In this document: positions 59,148 to 64,000 of the stretch, piece by piece | Layout: each line of letters starts with the position of its first letter | Position numbering within the stretch: the stretch's first letter is position 1 | NCBI GenBank assembly: GCA_016841205.1 | Contig: JAENZP010000004.1 | Location: 115,917 to 179,916 of the forward strand | Length of the DNA: 64,000 bases | Origin: Desulfoscipio geothermicus | GTDB taxonomy: Bacteria > Bacillota > Desulfotomaculia > Desulfotomaculales > Desulfallaceae | Direction: 5' to 3' | The notes under the pieces: model-generated | Database searches by the model: none | Told to the model about the DNA's origin: nothing | What the model saw: only the letters and a program-made list of their open reading frames with translations | Position numbers and translations under genes: made by a program

Positions 59148-59711
59148 ATGGACATAATCGAAGCAATCAAAGGACGGAGAAGTATCAGAGAATATCAAAA
59201 TAGAGTAGTTCCAAAAGAAACAATTGAAAAGTTATTAGAATTATCAATTAAAGCTCCTTCAGGTAAAAACCGTCAACCTTGGAGATTTGTTGTTCTTCAG
59301 AATAAAAAGAAAGACGAGTTAGTTAATGTCATGAGTAATGCCATAAGCCTTCTTAAGCAAAAAAATATAAATATTGGCAGTAGTGAACTAAGTATTAATT
59401 CCATTAATGAAGCGTCAGTGGTAATTTTAGTGTTTAATGCCTTTTCTAATTGTGAAAATGATTATCGTCGCTATACATTACTTATGGATACTCAATCAAT
59501 AGGTGCTGCTGTACAAACAATGATTCTAGCCGCGCAGAATTTTGGATTAGGTACTCTTTGGATTTGTGATATTTTTTACTGCGTTAATGAAATATGCTCT
59601 TGGCTAAATCGCAAAGATGAACTTGTTGCTGCAGTAGCTATAGGCTATCCAAATCAATCTCCATCTCCACGGCCACGCAAGCTGCTGCAGGAAGTTGCAG
59701 AATGGATGTAA
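59148..59711 (+). CDS. Nitroreductase family protein
   Basis: AIKGRRSIREYQNRVVP, APSGKNRQPWRFVVL. Confidence 0.9.
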   Translation: MDIIEAIKGRRSIREYQNRVVPKETIEKLLELSIKAPSGKNRQPWRFVVLQNKKKDELVNVMSNAISLLKQKNINIGSSELSINSINEASVVILVFNAFSNCENDYRRYTLLMDTQSIGAAVQTMILAAQNFGLGTLWICDIFYCVNEICSWLNRKDELVAAVAIGYPNQSPSPRPRKLLQEVAEWM

Positions 59712-60167
59712 TCTTTTGCGAACGCAGGGTTTCTGGTCAATAATTTAATACTTGATTTACCATTTAACATACAACTATACTAATTAAATAGCTACACATT
59801 ATATGTCGCCAAAATACATCACAGGCAGGTTTATTATTTATTGCCAGGGACCTGGAAAGCGAGATGTTTATATACATGATCATTGGGGAAAGGTTGAAAC
59901 TAAAAAAATGGAATATAGAAACCAATCTATTTAGTAAAAAGCGGAGTTTAAACGAGTTTTTGCCGGGGATAGCAGGGGTAACCTAACGGGCTGCCCCTTG
60001 TTTGTCTATTACTTGCTATCCATGATAGAACCTAGGTGATAAACTATGAACAAGGGACTTGAAGATCTAATATTGGGAAAAGTGATGAATAGTTTGAATA
60101 TGCCAGCCCTGCCATTGTTTATACTTATTACGTGCATGTTGGTAATGCAAAGAAGGAGGACAAGCTT

Positions 60168-60782
60168 ATGCTAGTTTTTGGCGTTATTTCCCCTCATCCA
60201 CCCATCATTATTCCGGAGATAGGTGGCGCAGAGACTGAAAAAGCCACCAAAACCATATCGGCACTTGAAACAGCAGCTAAAAGGTTGACCGATGCCAAAC
60301 CTGACAAATTGATTATTATTTCGCCGCATAAAGATCATGGCTATGCGGTGCCCCTTTACTATCTTGCCCGACATTTACCTCTCAGCACCAAGTTGGAACA
60401 AATTAGGATCATAGACCCTTCTTATGAGTACTATTTTAATCTCGGGAAAGAATACGGCACTGAAATCGACCAGTCGGATCTGCGCACGGCTGTGATAGCC
60501 TCGGCAGATCTATCTCATGTCTTAAAAGACGACGGACCCTACGGTTATAACCCTGCAGGACCCAAACTGGATGAAACTATCGTTAATGCGGTTCGCGAAA
60601 AAGATGCCCAAAGGCTGCTGGATCTTGACCATGCCTTGCTTGAGGACGGAGCTGAATGCGGCTTACGGTCAATATTGTTTTTGCTCGGCGTGTTTGTGGG
60701 CAAAGAATATACGACGGAGGTATTATCCTATGAAGGACCCTTTGGCGTAGGCTACATGGTGGCTACTTTCGAAATTAAATAA
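60168..60782 (+). CDS. LigB-like/AmmeMemoRadiSam protein B family, apparently internally shortened
   Basis: ISPHPPIIIPEIGG, ISPHKDHGYAVPLYYL, VIASADLSHVL, GPFGVGYMVATF. Confidence 0.8.
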   Translation: MLVFGVISPHPPIIIPEIGGAETEKATKTISALETAAKRLTDAKPDKLIIISPHKDHGYAVPLYYLARHLPLSTKLEQIRIIDPSYEYYFNLGKEYGTEIDQSDLRTAVIASADLSHVLKDDGPYGYNPAGPKLDETIVNAVREKDAQRLLDLDHALLEDGAECGLRSILFLLGVFVGKEYTTEVLSYEGPFGVGYMVATFEIK

Positions 60783-60980
60783 CCTTGGAAATTGATACCT
60801 GGCTGGAGTGCTCACTTTAGTCAGGTATTTTTGTTAATTAAGGCGTGGTGGCTTCCTTTATCAGACTATGGTGAAATAGGGAAAAATACAGGCATAAGGT
60901 TTGTACATGTCGTTAATGTATAGCTCTGCGCTGTAAATTCAGGATAGGCAAAACGGACCGGCATTTGTTATAATACAAAC

Positions 60981-61493
60981 ATGATTAATGTAATTGAATC
61001 CAAACTAAACTTAATAGCGGATATTAGTATTAAACATGAATATCAAGACTGCATTAGTGATTTAGTGCAGGATCAAATTATCTATTCACTGGAGGACTTT
61101 GTCCACCATCGCAACGTCTCACGCCTAGAGCACTGTATTCATGTGTCCTACCACAGCTACTTGATCTGCAAAAAATGGGGCCTTGACTATGAGTCGGCAG
61201 CTAGGGGTGGGCTTTTGCACGATTTTTATTTTTATAATTCCCGCACTACAAAGCCTGAGTGGGGAATCCATTGCTTTAGCCATCCTACCATTGCTCTGAA
61301 GAATGCCATGGAACACTTTACCTTAAACGAGGTGGAAAAGGACATTATCGTTAAGCATATGTGGCCGGTAACCATAAGTAGGCCCAAATACAAAGAATCC
61401 TATGTCGTTACTTTAATGGACAAATACTGTGCAACCAAGGAAGTTACTAATTACGGCAACAAGTTTGCTCCTGTCCAGCAAGCCCAATTCTAA
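60981..61493 (+). CDS. HD-domain protein
   Basis: HCIHVSYHSYLICKKWG...GLLHDFYFY...HPTIALKNA. Confidence 0.8.
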   Translation: MINVIESKLNLIADISIKHEYQDCISDLVQDQIIYSLEDFVHHRNVSRLEHCIHVSYHSYLICKKWGLDYESAARGGLLHDFYFYNSRTTKPEWGIHCFSHPTIALKNAMEHFTLNEVEKDIIVKHMWPVTISRPKYKESYVVTLMDKYCATKEVTNYGNKFAPVQQAQF

Positions 61494-61631
61494 TTTGCTA
61501 CAACATACTAAGTATTGTAGATCATCAGGCGCTGCAGATATCATTTCAACATAAGCCCATAATAAAGATTGATTACACTAAGTACAATTTTGTGAATGAA
61601 TCAATCAGGATTGCCTATATTGACAGCTCAA

Positions 61632-62531
61632 TTATATGTCATAACGTCCAAGTTCCTTTAAGTTGGCTTGAAGGGACCTTGCCAGCATAGGTGTTGCGGC
61701 GGATGCGGGCAATCCCAGAGAAAGTACAACCTGCCTGCATAACTCCATTATTTCCGGTGCGGTATCATTAGTGACTTTTTGGGCAACTAATTCGTGAATA
61801 CGTTGAAGAAAACTTAGACTATCTCCCATCAGTTGGTATACATTGTCACCCTCCCGCGGGTCGTCCCAGGCCGATAGCAGAGTATGAATACCTGCTAATG
61901 ACTTTAACTTCATAATTGAGCTGACGGATGCTTCGTAATCGTCGTAAATGGGTAGATCTCCCGGCAGCGGAACCGCATCACCGCAAAATAGCGCCTTGTC
62001 TGTGGGAAACCATACTGAAATAGAGCCTTTCGAGTGGCCCGGGGTGTGGAATACTTCAAGGCTCAAGCCATCTCCCAGCTCCAGAATATCTCCTTCCTCC
62101 ACCAGGTGGTTAATGTCAACCGACCCCCCTACAAGAGAGTGGAAGCCTGGAACGGGCCTTTCCCTGCATTGCAGATCCACATCTTCAATCCAGTTTTTTT
62201 CCCCGGGGTGTGCTGCAATGATACAGCCGGTAGCTTCTTTTATGAATCGCGCAGCTCCGATATGATCCGGGTGGGAGTGAGTTAGAATGATCATGTCTAT
62301 TTCTTCCGGTCGTCGGCCCGTCTTACGCAAGTAGTCAAAGATTATAGTTTCCGCTGAGTTCACCCCAGTATCGATGAGGCAAATTCGCGAACCATAGATA
62401 AGAAATGCGTAAACAAACCTGTCCAATAATAATTGCGGGCCGATAGGTATTTGAAAAGGGATTTTTATAGCATGAATGTGTTCAGTTACCTGCATTTGTT
62501 TACCTCCGCTTATAATATATTCTATATTCAA
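61632..62531 (-). CDS. MBL-fold metallo-hydrolase
   Basis: LTHSHPDHIGAA, TPGHSKGSISVW, FCGDAVP. Confidence 0.92.
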   Translation of the reverse strand: MNIEYIISGGKQMQVTEHIHAIKIPFQIPIGPQLLLDRFVYAFLIYGSRICLIDTGVNSAETIIFDYLRKTGRRPEEIDMIILTHSHPDHIGAARFIKEATGCIIAAHPGEKNWIEDVDLQCRERPVPGFHSLVGGSVDINHLVEEGDILELGDGLSLEVFHTPGHSKGSISVWFPTDKALFCGDAVPLPGDLPIYDDYEASVSSIMKLKSLAGIHTLLSAWDDPREGDNVYQLMGDSLSFLQRIHELVAQKVTNDTAPEIMELCRQVVLSLGLPASAATPMLARSLQANLKELGRYDI

Positions 62532-62886
62532 CCTAAGTTACTGCTTCCAGGAAAGGCCCACTACAGTTATTCCTTCGTAGCTTAAAGATCATAGATATTT
62601 AACAAAATAATAAATTGACCGGCCCCGCCAGAACCGCATCCGGGATAATCACTATCCGGTTGATGTTAAACCTGTTTTACTTCATAAGTGCCTAGGATAT
62701 TGTTCCGTCTGCTTTCTGGTAATTAAGACTAATTCCTAGGCTAGGGAATTATGCCCCTTCGCCGGAGTTGGTTTAATTTTAGCAAAATTCGTTGGGAAAA
62801 GCATTATATTTAAAATAAATGATAATCACACCCAATAAGTGCTTTTCATAGCATAAAATTATAAAATACGTTTTGGGAGGAAAATA

Positions 62887-63588
62887 ATGCACAGGCCTAA
62901 TCTAAATGATCTACCTCCAAATGAAAGAACTTTATTGGCAAGTTTAATCCAGCAGTATACTACCCCTGACATTATAGACATGCATTGGAATGCCGTATTA
63001 TCCGGTGTTCATAACGATCCAGCCGGGTTTCTTTCGTTTCATAGAAACTATATTGGTGGTTTGGAAGCCTTCTTATTGGAGCAGGGTTATCCACAATTGG
63101 TGCCACTGCCGGCGTGGAACCCGGCAGAACCAATACCAGAGGAATTTAATATTCCTAATACCGGCCCTGAGAGACTGCGAAATTTGAATCCAAACGTAAG
63201 TTTTTCACCAAAGTTTGACCAGGAGAATCTAATAAATTATGCCACTGTTGAAGAACTGGGTGAGGCTTTAATGATCAGACATAACTTGGTTCATGCAAGA
63301 ATAGGTGGAGTAATGAATAACCTTAGACGTGTACCAGTCGCACCTATTTTCTGGGTATTTCATAGTTTTATAGATGATATCTGGTGGGATTGGCAGAGGG
63401 TAACCGTAGTTGTTCCCTCAGTTATCGGATTGAGCCTGGCAGACGCGACAAGCATGTTGGGCAATTTTGGTTTTCGTACCATGATGACGGCGAATTTGTA
63501 TACCTCGCCTTGGATACAAATAAAGCATCAAAAGCCTGCACCTTTAACTTTAAGTCCCCGTGGTACTATAGTCGAATTGTATTACTGA
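62887..63588 (+). CDS. Tyrosinase-like type-3 copper protein with C-terminal PASTA domain
   Basis: CuA HNDPAGFLSFHRNYIGGLE; CuB HNLVHARIGGVM and APIFWVFHSFIDDIWWDWQ; C-terminal VVPSVIGLSLADATSMLGNFGF... Confidence 0.85.
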   Translation: MHRPNLNDLPPNERTLLASLIQQYTTPDIIDMHWNAVLSGVHNDPAGFLSFHRNYIGGLEAFLLEQGYPQLVPLPAWNPAEPIPEEFNIPNTGPERLRNLNPNVSFSPKFDQENLINYATVEELGEALMIRHNLVHARIGGVMNNLRRVPVAPIFWVFHSFIDDIWWDWQRVTVVVPSVIGLSLADATSMLGNFGFRTMMTANLYTSPWIQIKHQKPAPLTLSPRGTIVELYY

Positions 63589-63887
63589 AATAAAGAGGAT
63601 TACGTTAAGTTTTTCGGGAGATTATAAATGAGGAACGTTTGCGCTCATGAACAGGATCGATTCCGGTCTCTGGCTCCCTTTGATATGCTGGTGCATGCAT
63701 CTCCGTTTTCGGTGTATACATGAACTTTTTTATGTCTATTGAAAACAACATAAATTACCGGTTGCACTAAAGCCTCCAAAATGATAACATAACAAATGTC
63801 GCTGCTACGGCAGCGGCGCAAGAAACCAAATCAGGGCAATAATGGCAAGCGGCAATTCAATAGAACAGACGCAACCACAAATTGCCT

Positions 63888-64000
63888 TTGACACAGACAG
63901 ACACAAAGTGCTACAATACAATTCCGGTCGCGAAAACGGCCGAACGGTCCTTGAAAACTAAACAGTGCAAAGAGATGGAAATCGGAAGCCAGTCGTGAAT
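63888..64000 (+). promoter_or_regulatory. Probable rRNA operon promoter and leader; operon continues beyond window
   Basis: TTGACA 63888-63893, 18-bp spacer, TACAAT 63912-63917, then ccttgaaaactaaacagtg leader. Confidence 0.65.

Noticed and set aside
1-64000. CRISPR arrays, tRNA genes, intact transposases or prophage
   Set aside because: No regularly spaced repeats, tRNA-like cloverleafs or transposase/phage ORFs were seen by eye; a tRNAscan/CRISPR search could still find something missed

Overview
The window is a 64 kb chromosomal segment from a spore-forming, probably anaerobic Firmicute; a Peptococcaceae/Desulfotomaculum-like origin is inferred from gene content and order, not proven. Positions 1-43 kb are mostly conserved core: def-fmt-DUF116-rsmB-rlmN-FHA-FHA-PP2C-FtsW-PBP-PASTA kinase-rsgA-rpe; a GntR-RCK_C regulator; an amino-acid ABC transporter; an FMN riboswitch with ribD-ribE-ribBA-ribH; rpmB, recG, SASP and gpr; rsmD-coaD; ylbJ; DUF177-rpmF-fapR-plsX-fabH-fabK-fabD-fabG-acpP-fabF-rnc-ftsY. 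Positions 38-64 kb are more accessory: PAS histidine kinases, a CapA/DUF3160 pair, a second rsgA, a polysaccharide deacetylase, a Lon-family protease, an AGCS symporter, a Y-family polymerase and others. Gene remnants (pncB, proV/opuAA, hsdM, a ferredoxin-gene fragment) and two near-identical 64-bp palindromes are present. The window ends in what looks like an rRNA operon promoter/leader. The observations most worth follow-up are a tyrosinase-like type-3 copper domain fused to a PASTA domain (62887-63588), a tandem ~136-bp structured repeat upstream of an ABC transporter (13637-13911), the twin palindromes flanking lon-PPC next to a duplicated ferredoxin-gene fragment, an apparent ATT start codon for fabK, and a Memo/LigB-like protein with an apparent internal deletion. 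All calls come from reading the sequence and supplied translations; no database search was run.
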